Assembly (NCBI GenBank): GCA_030077755.1
Contig: JAQJZZ010000005.1
Span: 124,001 to 188,000 of the forward strand
Source of the DNA: Filosporella fistucella
Lineage: Eukaryota; Ascomycota; Leotiomycetes; Helotiales
DNA length: 64,000 nt
Reading direction: 5' to 3'
Part shown: one piece after another, positions 46,178 through 56,990 of the stretch
Numbering within the stretch: position 1 is the stretch's first letter
Layout: each line of letters opens with the position of its first letter
Made by a program: the position numbers and the translations under genes
Notes under the pieces: model-generated
What the model was told of the DNA's origin: nothing
Seen by the model: the letters and a program-made list of their open reading frames with translations, nothing else
The model's database searches: none

Positions 46178-46555
46178 ATGCCTCACTTTTGTTTTGATCA
46201 CATGAGCACGGCTCTCGTTCTCTCCATACCGGCCATAACTATCGTCGCTTCTGTTTTCAAGTTCCCCGTCACTCAACCTCTCGGCCTCATGTCTCCAATC
46301 AGTTATTTATTGAGAAATGTCCTCGACCCTTTTGCTTCCAGCGACAAGAGCAGAGGCTTGGACACAAGCTCTTTTGTACTCGTGCTTGCATGCACTCTCA
46401 TCGTACTTTTGACCGGCATATTCCATCTTCATGGATGCCGCTTGTTGGATAAAGAAGGTGAGACAAAAGACACGATGAAAGTCAGAAAGAGGAGCATGGG
46501 AGTTAAGGCGCGACGAGGCAGGAGAGTAACTATGGCGAGAAGAAATAATTCTTGA
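46178..46555 (+). CDS. Small signal-peptide / single-TM protein (array member 6)
   Basis: 125 aa from ATG 46178. An internal ATG (46202) would also give a signal-like start, MSTALVLSIPAITIVASVF. The first ATG is preferred because its context (ACAATGCCTC) and upstream leader match the gene at 49030. Ectodomain of about 45 residues (PLGLMSPISYLLRNVLDPF), transmembrane helix (SFVLVLACTLIVLLTGIFHL), then a strongly basic tail (KVRKRSMGVKARRGRRVTMA). The tail recurs in the decayed locus at 47103. Single exon. Confidence 0.6.
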   Translation: MPHFCFDHMSTALVLSIPAITIVASVFKFPVTQPLGLMSPISYLLRNVLDPFASSDKSRGLDTSSFVLVLACTLIVLLTGIFHLHGCRLLDKEGETKDTMKVRKRSMGVKARRGRRVTMARRNNS

Positions 46556-47102
46556 AATAAAACGATGGCGGGAGAATGTTTTGTGAGGTCCGGCAGAGTC
46601 AAAAGGTCGAGGTGATGGATAGTGGTGCACTGTACGAATAGAGCAATTTAGTCATGATATATAACAAGCGATGATCTCATACCAGTGTGGAGGTAGGAAG
46701 AACTAAAGAAGGTTGTGGTTGGATCTTAATGACAAGAAGGTAGAGTTATCTACACTAAATTGAAATAATAATATTGCCTTTGTGAAAGACCATGAATATG
46801 GTATAGCATAAAATGGCTTCGGGCGGTATTCTTCTTATGTCGAAGATCAAATTTCGAAAGTAGTCCTTCTATCCATTGCTGCTATCGGGCTATCACTCGT
46901 GAGTAGTGCCTACGAGACAACAGTGATTCACAAAACTTCATAATTATATAAAGGGTTTTCCGTAGAGTATAAATATCTCTGTCTCCCGCGGGGTTCTCAC
47001 ACTATTTTCAAATTTCTCAATTCGAAATATTTCACTCATCAAATCGGGCATTCCCAAGTCCCTCCTCAACATAGAACCCGCAAATAGGCAACCATCTCAC
47101 AG

Positions 47103-47441
47103 ATGGATCGACTAAAAAAAGTTGAATATATGTATCCCTTCGTCACCATCATCAACAGGGTATCTTTCTCCGCGATGTTCCTCTTGCCTCTCTGTGAGCC
47201 ATATGACATGTAGTCGAAAGGGGAGAAAATATTATGTATCTTACTCATTTTCGAGACTCCTTTCACCTGCGTGACTCTCTGGGTATGGAAGATACACCAG
47301 AAGAAAGTAATCGTGGATGTAGGAAGGCGCGAAGAGGGAATGGTAGCGCGCAGGCGTGGGAGAGTAACTATGGCAAGAAGAAGGGTTTGGTGGAAACGAA
47401 TGATGGCGAATAGAGATAGGGTGAAACAAAGACATTGTTGA
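47103..47441 (+). pseudogene. Decayed copy of array member 6
   Basis: A short frame from the ATG at 47103 has a hydrophobic run (YPFVTIINRVSFSAMFLLPL), then stops. In another frame the 3' half reads CILLIFETPFTCVTLWVWK, then EEGMVARRRGRVTMARRR and onward to a TGA at 47439. The basic tail corresponds to GVKARRGRRVTMARRN of the gene at 46178, and the DNA words GAGAGTAACTATGGC(A/G)AGAAG are shared. A TATATAAAGG box is still present upstream (about 46945). A broken paralogue. Confidence 0.6.
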
Positions 47442-47890
47442 GATTTAGAAGTAGTCTAAGTTAGAGCCTTTTCTGTATAATTTTGCAACATCGATGCTTT
47501 ACAACAGTGCTCTTGATGTTGGTGGTGAACATGGATGGTTAGTGAATGCTGGTGCAAACCGTAGATGATCTGCATTACATAGGTTGTTGAGTTCATAGGG
47601 CTTAGAAGCCAACTTTAGGGTGAGTGAATGGTATCCGATACTTATATGGAAGATTTGCCTCTTCACAGAATTAACAACGGTCATATAGACGAAGCTGGAG
47701 AAAATGTGAATAAAAAGCTTGCTCAAATTTTGAATTATAAAATCCTTCAAGGCGTAATTAAGTCTTTTGCTATATAAACTCTCCTAAGTGACACTCTGTT
47801 ACAAGCCTTACCATTCCTCGATTTCATTCCCAATCGTACATTCGTCAAGCCAACTACACGAAGTCTCGATCTGATCGTTATTTCCTCAAC

Positions 47891-48537
47891 ATGTTCAAAA
47901 TACTTCCACCCTGCAGATATATCACTCTCATTTCTCAATACCTACCAATTTTCCTATTTACCCTCGTCACAGCTGGCCCCTGCCACACCCACCACTTCAG
48001 CCAATATCTCAACCTGACCCCCTGCTTAGCTACCTTCCAAAGTACCTCGCCCGCCGAATTGCAGCATCAGATCACCAACTCCACACTAAACCCACTGAAA
48101 TAGTAGTGCCGTGACAATTAGTCATATCCCTCCTCGGAGGGGTTCATTGGAAGCGATTGACTATATCAAGAAGCGGGGTCCCTTCCCAACAGAGCAGCAG
48201 TTTCAATCATGCAGAGCTACCGAATCGGTTCAGCTTTTATTGACATACTCATCAATGCCGTTAGCTTGTATATCTGTAGGACTTTTTGATTTTTGTTCTC
48301 ATCGTGGTATTCAATTGTTGTTACAATTCTTGCCATGATTGCTGTTCTAATTGCTGTTCTGAAAGCTGTATTGCTCATTGTTGCTGTCTAGATACCCGGG
48401 AAGGCAAGGAGGAAGAGGAAGATGAAAAGCTGGTCCGGGATGTAGAACGTAAGGTTATAGAGGAAGGGAATGGGAATAGAGCCAGAACTGTACTAGAGCA
48501 GGCGCCTTTAGAAGACGAGAGGGATTCCCGTGAGTAG
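47891..48537 (+). pseudogene. Decayed signal-peptide / TM locus (array member 8)
   Basis: The first 70 codons (47891-48103) encode a signal peptide (YLPIFLFTLVTAGPCHTHH) and a short ectodomain that ends at a stop. Downstream DNA in other frames still encodes a Lys-Lys-Arg site (YIKKRGPFPTEQQF), a hydrophobic helix (IVVTILAMIAVLIAVLKAVL) and a charged tail (EGKEEEEDEKLVRDVERKV). At least two frame changes are required. The helix lies on a short tandem repeat (TGCTGTTCTAAT-like). Alternatively the 70-residue product alone is a small secreted protein. Confidence 0.45.
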
Positions 48538-49029
48538 AACGCTCAGAGTGCGTGGAATATTGAGGACAGCTGACGGGAAAGCTTTGAATGACGGAATGGT
48601 ACAATAAGTAATAGTGATGAATATTTTGTCATGTTAGGAGAGGGATGATATGGAATGCAATCAGCATACCTCTTACCACTATTGAAAATATTGTCTTCCT
48701 AGGTCCGTATGAAGCTTGTCTCTACGCCTGTTCAAAATCGAGAATCTAAACCTGCATGAAACCATCTCTATTTGATCGATGTAACTATAATGCTTTCTAC
48801 ATATAGAAAGGCCATTGTAATATAATTGTTCCTTGAAAGGCGTGTGAGTAATTCGTCTTTTAATTCTTGATTCACAATGTTCGTTCTGCAGAATTTCATC
48901 ACATAAACTATACTCCAAGACACTCAATCATATTTCACTCGATATCCATAATTTGATTTCAAAGCAACAATCCTTCAAGTCGTCTTCGCATAAAACCAAT
49001 TCTACAATTAAGTCAGCACATGATTTACA

Positions 49030-49551
49030 ATGCCTCCACTCCGTTCCCACATACTAATCACTTTCCTTCTTCTCTCAATCATCATTCCCACTATCTTTGC
49101 TAGTCCGCTTCCACTTCCGCACCCGCCACTCCAACCAGTTTCGTACCCCGACACCCTCATCAGCTATCTCCCAACCTATCTTATTCGCCGAAGTCTTCCT
49201 TACCTCAAAGGACGTCACCTCTTCGAAACCACGCAGCCTCTCCCAACGAACCATGATTCCCAAACAGGACAAAATTACTTTTCCAGGTTTAATCTTGTTT
49301 CTTATGGTCTACACCCAACCGCGAATCTCATAGCTGGCGCTTTTGCTATGTTGTTTATTGTTCTTACAGGATTGTTACTGCACGCATTGTACGAGGTTAA
49401 GAGGGAAGAAGCGATGCAGCGTCGGAGAGGGGAGACAGTGGGCTTGAATGGCGAGCAAGGAGCACAGTCCATGAGCTTAAATCAATTTCCTTTTAGAGAT
49501 ATCAGGGGTTACACCGATAGACTATTAAAATGGAGGTGGCTGGTGAGATAG
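49030..49551 (+). CDS. Small signal-peptide / single-TM protein (array member 9)
   Basis: 173 aa, the longest of the array. Signal peptide HILITFLLLSIIIPTIFAS, followed by PLPLPHPPLQPVSYPD. Arg-Arg at YLIRRSLPYLKGRHLFE, an ectodomain of about 50 further residues with N-Y/NFS-like polar stretches, a transmembrane helix (NLIAGAFAMLFIVLTGLLLH), then a tail that starts with charged residues (EVKREEAMQRRRGE) and ends KWRWLVR. Single exon. Its leader (TCCTTCAAG then CATAAAAC, then ACAATGCCTC at the start) resembles that of 46178. The antisense ORFs here are shadows. Confidence 0.65.
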   Translation: MPPLRSHILITFLLLSIIIPTIFASPLPLPHPPLQPVSYPDTLISYLPTYLIRRSLPYLKGRHLFETTQPLPTNHDSQTGQNYFSRFNLVSYGLHPTANLIAGAFAMLFIVLTGLLLHALYEVKREEAMQRRRGETVGLNGEQGAQSMSLNQFPFRDIRGYTDRLLKWRWLVR

Positions 49552-49793
49552 ATGGGTGGAAGGGGTTTTATGATTGGGCAGTGGAGAATCAAGGCACTGG
49601 TGTGTACTTCGAGGAAAGCGGCTTTGAAATACAGCAATGGCACCATATCAGTCGTGGCAGGAGAGGTTGATGGAGTGTAATTCGGCGTAGTTTACTTGGT
49701 ACTGTTCAGAGCAAGGTTTTACCACCTATCTTTTTCGCCTCAGTCCTGCCCATATTTGAAATCATTCAACCATCCGAGCCAACGTTCTCCATC

Positions 49794-52366
49794 CTATGTA
49801 GCGGGAGCAGCAAGTCCACCCGGTCTACCAACCGTGACCTCAGGATGTACCTCATACACACCCGAATATCTCGGTCGGCCACCGACTGGTATATTGACTT
49901 CAGTCGTTACAAGACTGAGATGTAGACCGGGTACCTCCTCTCTGGCTTTCTCGGTTCCATCTGCGAGAGTAACACGCCAGTGGAGATTCCTAGTCAGGTA
50001 GGGGATCACATTTTCTTTTTGTAAGGAGGGACAGTTTCCTTTCTTGACTTCCTGTGTATTTGTTAGAATTTCTCTCACAGCCTTGGCTTCAAGGTCGGCG
50101 GGGGAACGATAGCCAAAGGTAACATACGGTGATGATCTGTGCAGTCAATGGCACAGTTCCTGTGATGATACATTCACGCTTCGCATCTTCCTTGCACTTT
50201 CCACATCCAGTCTCATCTTCGCTTCCCTCTACCGCATCCTTACCAAACACTGCCATTGTACCGACAAGAGCGTCTTGAGTATGCCAGGTGCTGGTATCAG
50301 GTGCAAAGTCTCCGAGGAAGACATTGACTCGATACGACTGTCCGAGGATGTGTTTTGGTGCTTTGAGGTTGACGATATACTCCGTATAGGAAACTGGCTT
50401 TGGATCTGGGAGTTTGGTTCCTGCTATAGAGAGTTTTAGCATAGTAACGAGAGCTGTGAAATGGATCACTTACGCTTTCCGATCTCCGCTTCGAGATCAA
50501 GTCCACCGCGTGCGGCTTCGACTGGCTTTGACTCGTGGTGGTGCAGGCTTTCGTGGACTTTATGCGCGATTGAACGGATTGAATGTGCAACGGAAACTTC
50601 AGCTGCAGCTGGTTCCTGGTCAGATGGAGGCAGATTTTCATCTACTTTGGCCTTAACAGCTGGGACTGAGGCCGAGGATGCCATCATGCTATCAGTGAAT
50701 TGATTGCTCAATCCACCGTACAAGACTTGGACTTTGCTCAAGATGTCGTCTTGATAGTCAGCTGTGGTAGAGAATGCCCACTTTTGTGTTTCGGGGTATG
50801 CGTAGTTGAATGTTTCTGTCGCACGAACGCCTTCCGAAGTCCAGTACTGAGACCCTGAGGCGTCTGCGAAAGGAGCAAGTGGAGTTGTCGCAGTTTCAAC
50901 ACTGTTTGCTCTGATAACAAAAGTACCATCACTGGTAGTTTTGTTGATTGTGTATGAGTCTGGGTTGAGAGCTTGCCAGATTGCAAAGATGCGGTCAACG
51001 TTTCTAGGTCAGGTCAGCGAATCATCACCATGACGTCTATGACTTGATTGTGCAGGGTAATGCATATGCCAATGGAGTGGAATATGGTCAAGGATGGAAT
51101 CGTCACATCGAAATAGGGAAGAGACATACGCATGATGAAGCCAGAAAACAGGATCAAATGACGAATAGTCAAGCTCTGACATGTGTCCCATATCGCCTCC
51201 CACAGCGACATGAATAGAGTTATGAATATCCTCGATGGAAGCAAAGGTACCAGGTTCATTATCCTGCCATTCGTGGTTGCTGAAGGCGGCGAAGTCGGTG
51301 TAATTTGGATCATTCAGTAGAATGTTGACATTTTGTTGAAGTCCAGCGAATTGGGAGGCCATTGCTGCAAAAACTTGGTTTTCTTGCGAGACTGCATTTA
51401 TTAAGCGAGTAGATGATGGGTATCGAAGTGTAGATGGCCATTTGTTGTACTAACCAGCGTTAAAATGGACAGCAGGCTAAAGAAAATGCCGACTTACTGG
51501 TGAACCACCAAGAGAGACGAAGTCTCCAGGAACAGGATTAAGAGGGGTGAATTTGGTGGAATACAGTGGATTGCTTATTTGGACTGTCTTTCCTCCTGAA
51601 GTTGGTGCTAGAAAAGGTCAGTGTCCTTCCGAAACGTATCCGGGGGCAATACTCACTGATCACGCTAACTGTAGTGGAGCCTCCAACTGAGTTTGGAAAG
51701 TAATCCTCATCTTGAGGAAGATGAGCCCAGTCCCAATAGGGGATGCGAAATGATGCCGCAGCCTTTTGATATTTGGCTTTAGTCTCTGTGGGAAACTGGG
51801 ATGCGATATCCTGTATAATGCCGTAAAGAACTTGCTACCATTAACATCAGTACTTGTAACATTGGATCTTTGGATCCGTCTCCGAGGGATGGGAGCGATG
51901 TGAAATTTTGGTGCTATAGTCCTTACCTCAAAAAGAGATAGGTATGGTCGGTGCCAGGGAGCAAAAAGTATCGAAGTATGGGTACAATATCCTTGCCAGC
52001 CTCGAGCATTGGCACCCTTGACACCGCCCCAAGGACGATAAGGACGTCCATGAATACCAGCAATACCATAATACGAAAGATCGGATGTCTCGTCAACTTT
52101 CTTGAATGCATCGAGACCAAGGAGATAGAGGTTCCATTGATCGGCATTTTTCTGCAACTCACGGACTTCCAATCTCAATGGGACGGATCCTGAAAAATTA
52201 GCCTTGATGGTATCCCGAATCCTTTTTGAATGATAAAAATCGGTGACTTCGATCTCACTTGAATCTTCGGACAAGCTCGGGAAAGACAAGAAGGGGAAAG
52301 GTTACCATCAGCGGGCGCAGGCAAGACTTTTGGTGGGCCTACAACGGGTAGGTGGACAGCAGCCAT
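49794..52366 (-). CDS. Tyrosinase (polyphenol oxidase)
   Basis: Type-3 copper monophenol/o-diphenol oxidase, 706 aa, probably made as a proenzyme. Eight exons: 52366-52306, 52264-51927, 51834-51657, 51607-51498, 51449-51130, 51003-50474, 50423-50128, 50081-49794. Introns are 41-126 nt and phase closes throughout. Copper A: first His in GIHGRPYRPWGG, then GYCTHTSILFAPWHRPYLSL with the Cys-x-His thioether pair. Copper B: DIHNSIHVAVGG and DPVFWLHHANVDRIF. Core strands such as FRIPYWDWAHLPQDEDYFP fit. The C-terminal half (from about residue 470) is the shielding extension removed on activation. It has a CGKCKEDAKREC cluster and a final VPGLHLSLVTTEVNIPVGG. No signal peptide is seen, as in most fungal tyrosinases. 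Roles in melanin or phenol oxidation are inferred. Confidence 0.93.
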
Positions 52367-53622
52367 GGTTGAACAGAAACAGGGATATGGAGTGAAGATT
52401 GACAGCGAGATAAATGAGGCTCTGTGTACCAAGTGAGGTCAAGCTTTGAGGCTAGAGACCGTTGAAACTTAGAGCTGGAGCTGAGAATATATGAGAGGAT
52501 ATTGTTGACTCATAAGCAACCCATTCCGTGGCTCTCCTTCTTCCATCGCCCGTGTCTTCCTCCCCAGTAAATAAAGATCAGGAGACGCATGTTTCGAGCT
52601 TTCAGCTTGCCGCCATTTGTGGTGGGGAGAAGACAAGCGATCTGACTGCAGCTGCGGTGACGGAGCGGATAATCAAATATGGCTTTCCCGAGTAAGCTTT
52701 GAATGGAGGGGTAGCTTCAGCTGTGGCTTAATGTTTCAGGGAAAAGTGATAGGTATATGCTGCCTTGCAGATGAAATTTATCAAAAATGCAGAGGGAGTT
52801 GTCCCCGCGCTGAGATAATACTGCTTGCATTGAAATCGAGCTTCGAGTTAAGTGATGGTGAGATTGTTTTGCATTGACGATGCAGGCAGAAAACACTGTG
52901 CATACTCTGCACGAATATGACAACAGCATACGGAATTCACTCGATATGTAGCATGCAACTCTCGTAACGCAACCCATATTCACTAAGACATGTCGTCTGC
53001 TATCGCACCCGTTCGTCAGCCGTATGGCTGAGGCTGATGGTTCAACCTTTGGGTTGCGCGAGTAAGCCTGCGTGATACGCCTTGCGCATTCCGTCACCTG
53101 CAGCCTGGCATGGCTGACTGTGAGATTCGGGCTCAGCCAAAGGCGAAATAATGATGCGTCAAGTTTGAGCAACTTGTCCTGGTGTGGTTGAGAGAAGAAG
53201 CAGACTGAAAGATGGAGATAGAAATGGGAGTGCTTGTACGGTGGAGTGAGAGTACCGATTTGGCATATCACCTGACAAAATTATCTAGACGTCCTTTCAA
53301 AGCAAACGGAGTATTGGAAGGCTTAGAGTATCTCTAACCTTTAATAGGAATTGTCGAGTTATTTGATAACTCAAAATCTTCTATGAGTTTGTGCCAAATC
53401 TTTAGCCTCAGGGTTTTATTCTTCATCAAGTCACATAGAATCAGATGACGGATGATGGTTGAGAACTCTTGGAAATATACAACTTAGCCTGACATAGGAA
53501 ATACATCCATTCTTTGACAAGATTCTGGCTCATGAATCAATCTGAAAGGGTCTCAAGAATCTAGCAAGGATATTCTACGACATAAAATAGCATACATTTC
53601 ACGATCTAGCGCATCCCACTAC
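52367..53622. other. Intergenic between tyrosinase and CoA ligase
   Basis: 1.25 kb. It is the upstream region of tyrosinase and 3' flank of the ligase. A 184-codon minus-strand ORF (52717-53271) has no domain, skewed composition and no homologous feel, and is not called. Nothing else was seen. Confidence 0.5.
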
Positions 53623-55397
53623 TCAAAGTCTAGCCTTAAACCCTCCTTCCTCCAAAACCTTCGCATCCTTCTTCGCCCACTCCCTCATAACCTTCCTTTG
53701 AATCTTCCCACTCGCCAACTTAGGAACCTCATCCACAAACGTAACACCACCTACCAACCATTTATGTTTAGAAACTCTCATCTTGATCCATTCCTGCACA
53801 TCTTCAGGCCTAAGTTTACCTTTCGCAGAGTCTTGAAGAGCGACGTATGCTCGTGGCCATTCTTCATCGTGGAGAGTTATGCCTACAACTGCTGCGTCGG
53901 CGATGTGGTCGTGCTCGAGGAGAACCGCTTCGAGTTCAGCGGGGGAGACTTGGAGGGCGTTAACTTTGATGAGTTCCTGTTTTAATTAGTATGATAAACT
54001 TCTGAATGAAGGGACAATAGCGGGAAAGGCACCTTCTTCCGATCCACAATCCAAAACCACCCTTTCTCATTAGCAATCGCAATATCCCCCGTTTTCAACC
54101 AACCCTCTTTCGAAATACTATCCCTGGTAGCCTCCTCATTTCGATGATACCTCATACACACCTGTGGCCCCCTAATCCACAGCTCTCCTCTTTCGCCAAT
54201 TTTAACTTCTTTCCCTTCATCATCTACTAACATAGCTTCTGTATTCGGATCTAATTGTCCTACGCTTCCGCTATCATCGTCCAATCCACCCGGAACATGT
54301 AGTGCACCACACGTCACCTCTGTCATTCCCCAGCCTTGTATAATTTGAACCTTGAACCTTTGCACAATCTCGTTTTGTAGCTCTTTACTCAGCGGCGCCG
54401 CTCCGCACATAATTTCCTTTACCGAACTTAAATCATATTTCTTCGTCTCAGGGCGTTTCGATAACATGATTAAAATCGGCGGTGCAGCATGTAGGTGAGT
54501 GATTTTCTTGTCTTGGATAGTGCGAAGAAAGTCGTCGTAGATGAAGGCCTTCATTACATAGACTGGAACAAGCATTTTGCAGGCTATGAGACAGGTCCAT
54601 AGTTGTCCGTATGCGTGGTAAAGAGGGAGGAAGCCGATCCAGCGTTCTGGAGGAGCAGTTTCTTTGGTGTATGGTTTATGAAGGAATTTCATGAATATTG
54701 TTTGCTCGATGTTGGCGATGAGATTTTGGTGGCTTACACAAACACCCTTTGGCAGACCAGTTGTACCGGAGGAGTAGTTGATTGTTGCGACTGTGTCTTT
54801 TGCTTCTGAGGGTGAAAGTTTAGGCCAAGTGTATGACTGTCCTTCTTTTTCTGTGCCAATGAGATGTCTCCAGTCTTTCACACCTTCACTTGTAGGGTTT
54901 TCTGCATCTGAAAATTGAAAGATTTTAGACTTAGAAAGGCCTGCTTTGTTGGCTGCTAGGAGAGAGGTTTTGAGAAGCGAAGGGTGGACGAGAAGGATTG
55001 ATGCGCCGGTGTTTTTGATTTGGTGAACCATTTCTGCAAACTTCAGTAACGATGGTGGTAAAAGTGTGCTCCATAACTCACCTGGCTCAGTGTAGACTGG
55101 ATTAGCACCACTGAAGGAGAATCCACCGCCTACGATACCCAGATATGATACTGGCACATATATATGATTTGGAGTCCAAATCATGACCACATCTCCTTGC
55201 TTCAGTCCAGCTCTACCCAATCCAAAGGCCAGTCTTTTCACCCATTGTAACAATTGGGCAGGAGATAACGAAATACTTGTATCTGCAGAATCCATCCATA
55301 TTGGTTTGTTTGAAGGGGTGGACCCAGGAGGGAAAAGGTATGTCAAGATATCTGTCTCAGCGATTTCGACATCTGGAAACGGGGAAGAGAGAGGCAT
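53623..55397 (-). CDS. 4-coumarate-CoA-ligase-like acyl-CoA synthetase, peroxisomal
   Basis: Adenylate-forming enzyme activating a carboxylic acid to its CoA thioester, 556 aa. Exons are 55397-55082, 55033-54033 and 53976-53623, with introns of 48 and 56 nt. Splicing the first joins NPVYTEP to EMVHQIKNTGA. Motifs: the phosphate loop INYSSGTTGLPKGV, LPLYHAYGQ, IIQGWGMTEVT (adenine/substrate pocket), GELWIRGPQVCMRY, GWLKTGDIA, IVDRKKELIKVNALQVSPAE (hinge), and the catalytic lysine in LASGKIQRKVMREW. The C-terminus is ARL, a PTS1-type signal, indicating import into peroxisomes. Substrate could be a hydroxycinnamate or a fatty/aryl acid. It is divergent (294 bp) from a PTS1-bearing dehydrogenase, suggesting shared control. 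Confidence 0.92.
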
Positions 55398-55691
55398 TTT
55401 TTCTTTCTCTAGGAATGAACGAGGTTTGAAAATCTAAAAAGAACAACACGAGGCTGAGAGACATTGGAATAAAGTGCAATTTTGTTATATACTATTAACA
55501 GCTATGATGCAGAAGCACATTAGGAGCTTCTAGTGGGGTAGCCCAGTGCGGGGTTAGCCTAATCCGAGAACCCGAGGCAGTAATCCGGGGGATCTACCAC
55601 AGGACTATCAAAGACATTGTCGTACTGCAACAAATTCGACATATTGAACATTGAATGATAGTAGAAAAGGGGTAGCAAAAAAGTTATAAAA
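55398..55691. promoter_or_regulatory. Shared divergent promoter, CoA ligase / SDR
   Basis: 294 bp lie between the two start codons, short enough for one bidirectional regulatory region. TATA-like words occur near both ends (TTATATACT about 55485, AAGTTATAAAAATG just before the SDR start). I see no recognised regulator site. Confidence 0.45.
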
Positions 55692-56752
55692 ATGTCACAA
55701 CTTAGAGACTTCGATTCTATGTTTCGCCTAGATGGAAAAGTGGCACTGGTTACAGGAGGTACCACCCCAAACCATCTCACTCAACACGTCGTATAACTCC
55801 AAACAGGCTCCAGAGGATTGGGACTCCATACCGCAACAGCATTTCTTCTGTCGGGCGCCAAAACAGTATTCATTACAGCGCGCAAGGCAGGAGGTCCACA
55901 GGGAATCGACCAAGCAGTCGAAAAGCTAAATAATCTGCCCGGTATCAGAGGAAAAGCAGTCGGAATCCCAGCGAACGTATCAAATGAAGCTGAAATTGAA
56001 AAATTGGTAAAGGAGATACAGCAGAGAGAGGGTAAACTCGATATTTTGATCGCGAATGCTGGAGCTACTTGGGGTAGTAGCTTTGAGAATGCACCTAATG
56101 AAGCAAGTAAAAAGATTTTGGATCTGAATGTGAGAGGGGTATTTTTGTTGGCCCAGAAGTAGGTTCTTGTTCTGTTCCACTCATTGACTCTTGATACATA
56201 TGGTAATTATTGACAATATACAGGCTCTCACCTTTGCTTTCCCAGTCAGGGACAAGGAATGATCCAAGCAGAATCGTGATTGTGAGTTCGACAGCTGGGA
56301 AAAGCGTTCCCCATACAGGCGAGAATGGCACAATAATGTATGCCGTGTCCAAAGCAGCTGCGCACGTGAGTACTCTCCCACAATTTCCTGACACAGAAAC
56401 CAACCTTCATAGCATCTCGGGCGAAATCTAGCCGTTGAACTGGGTCCAAAGAATATCACGACGAATGTGATAGCTCCTGGATTCTTCCCAAGTAAATTAG
56501 CATCGGGATTGATTGATAAGCTGGGCGGTACAAAGGAGCTAGCTGAGGCGAATCCGAGAAAGAGATTAGGTGAGCCGGAGGATATTGCGGGTGTGATGAT
56601 TTTTTTGTGCTCGAAAGCTGGAAGTTATATGTGAGTAATGCTGTGAATTCAACGATTTAGAGAGGAGTTGGGCTGATGAAAGTAGAAATGGTGCCGATAT
56701 CACGGTTGATGGAGGAATGGTGCTCTCCCCGGGAAGATTTTCGAAACTATGA
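55692..56752 (+). CDS. Short-chain dehydrogenase/reductase, peroxisomal
   Basis: NAD(P)-dependent oxidoreductase of 281 aa. Exons are 55692-55758, 55807-56158, 56224-56365, 56413-56630 and 56686-56752, with introns of 47-65 nt. Classical SDR motifs: cofactor loop VALVTGGSRGLGLHTA (T-G-x3-G-x-G), ILIANAGATWGSS, LNVRGVFLLAQK, the catalytic serine in IVIVSSTAGKS, the Y-x3-K pair in MYAVSKAAAHHLGRNLAVEL, and INGADITVDGGMVL. It ends SKL, the canonical PTS1 signal, so it should be peroxisomal. The last exon of 22 codons carries that signal and would be lost in an unspliced model. It converges on the aldehyde dehydrogenase (238 bp apart). Substrate unknown. A hydroxyacyl or aryl intermediate is plausible given the neighbours. 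Confidence 0.93.
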
Positions 56753-56990
56753 ATATACGGATGGAAAACATCTTTTGATTATTATTCCAGACCCAAATTT
56801 TGATTTAGAAACTGACTCTCACCCAAGCTTACTTTTGAATTCGAGGTGTGGCCTCGCAGCGAAAGAATTTTGGACTTGAAGATCACCTGTATTTGTCCCC
56901 TCTGATTGTCTTTTGCAACAGGTAACACGAGCAAGCAGGACTCAGGACTCTCTTCTTCGTTATGCTGCGCTTTTACTTTTTCATACCATC

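Noticed and set aside
52717..53271. 184-codon minus-strand ORF between tyrosinase and the CoA ligase
   Set aside because: No recognisable domain. It lies in promoter-like DNA with skewed residue content.
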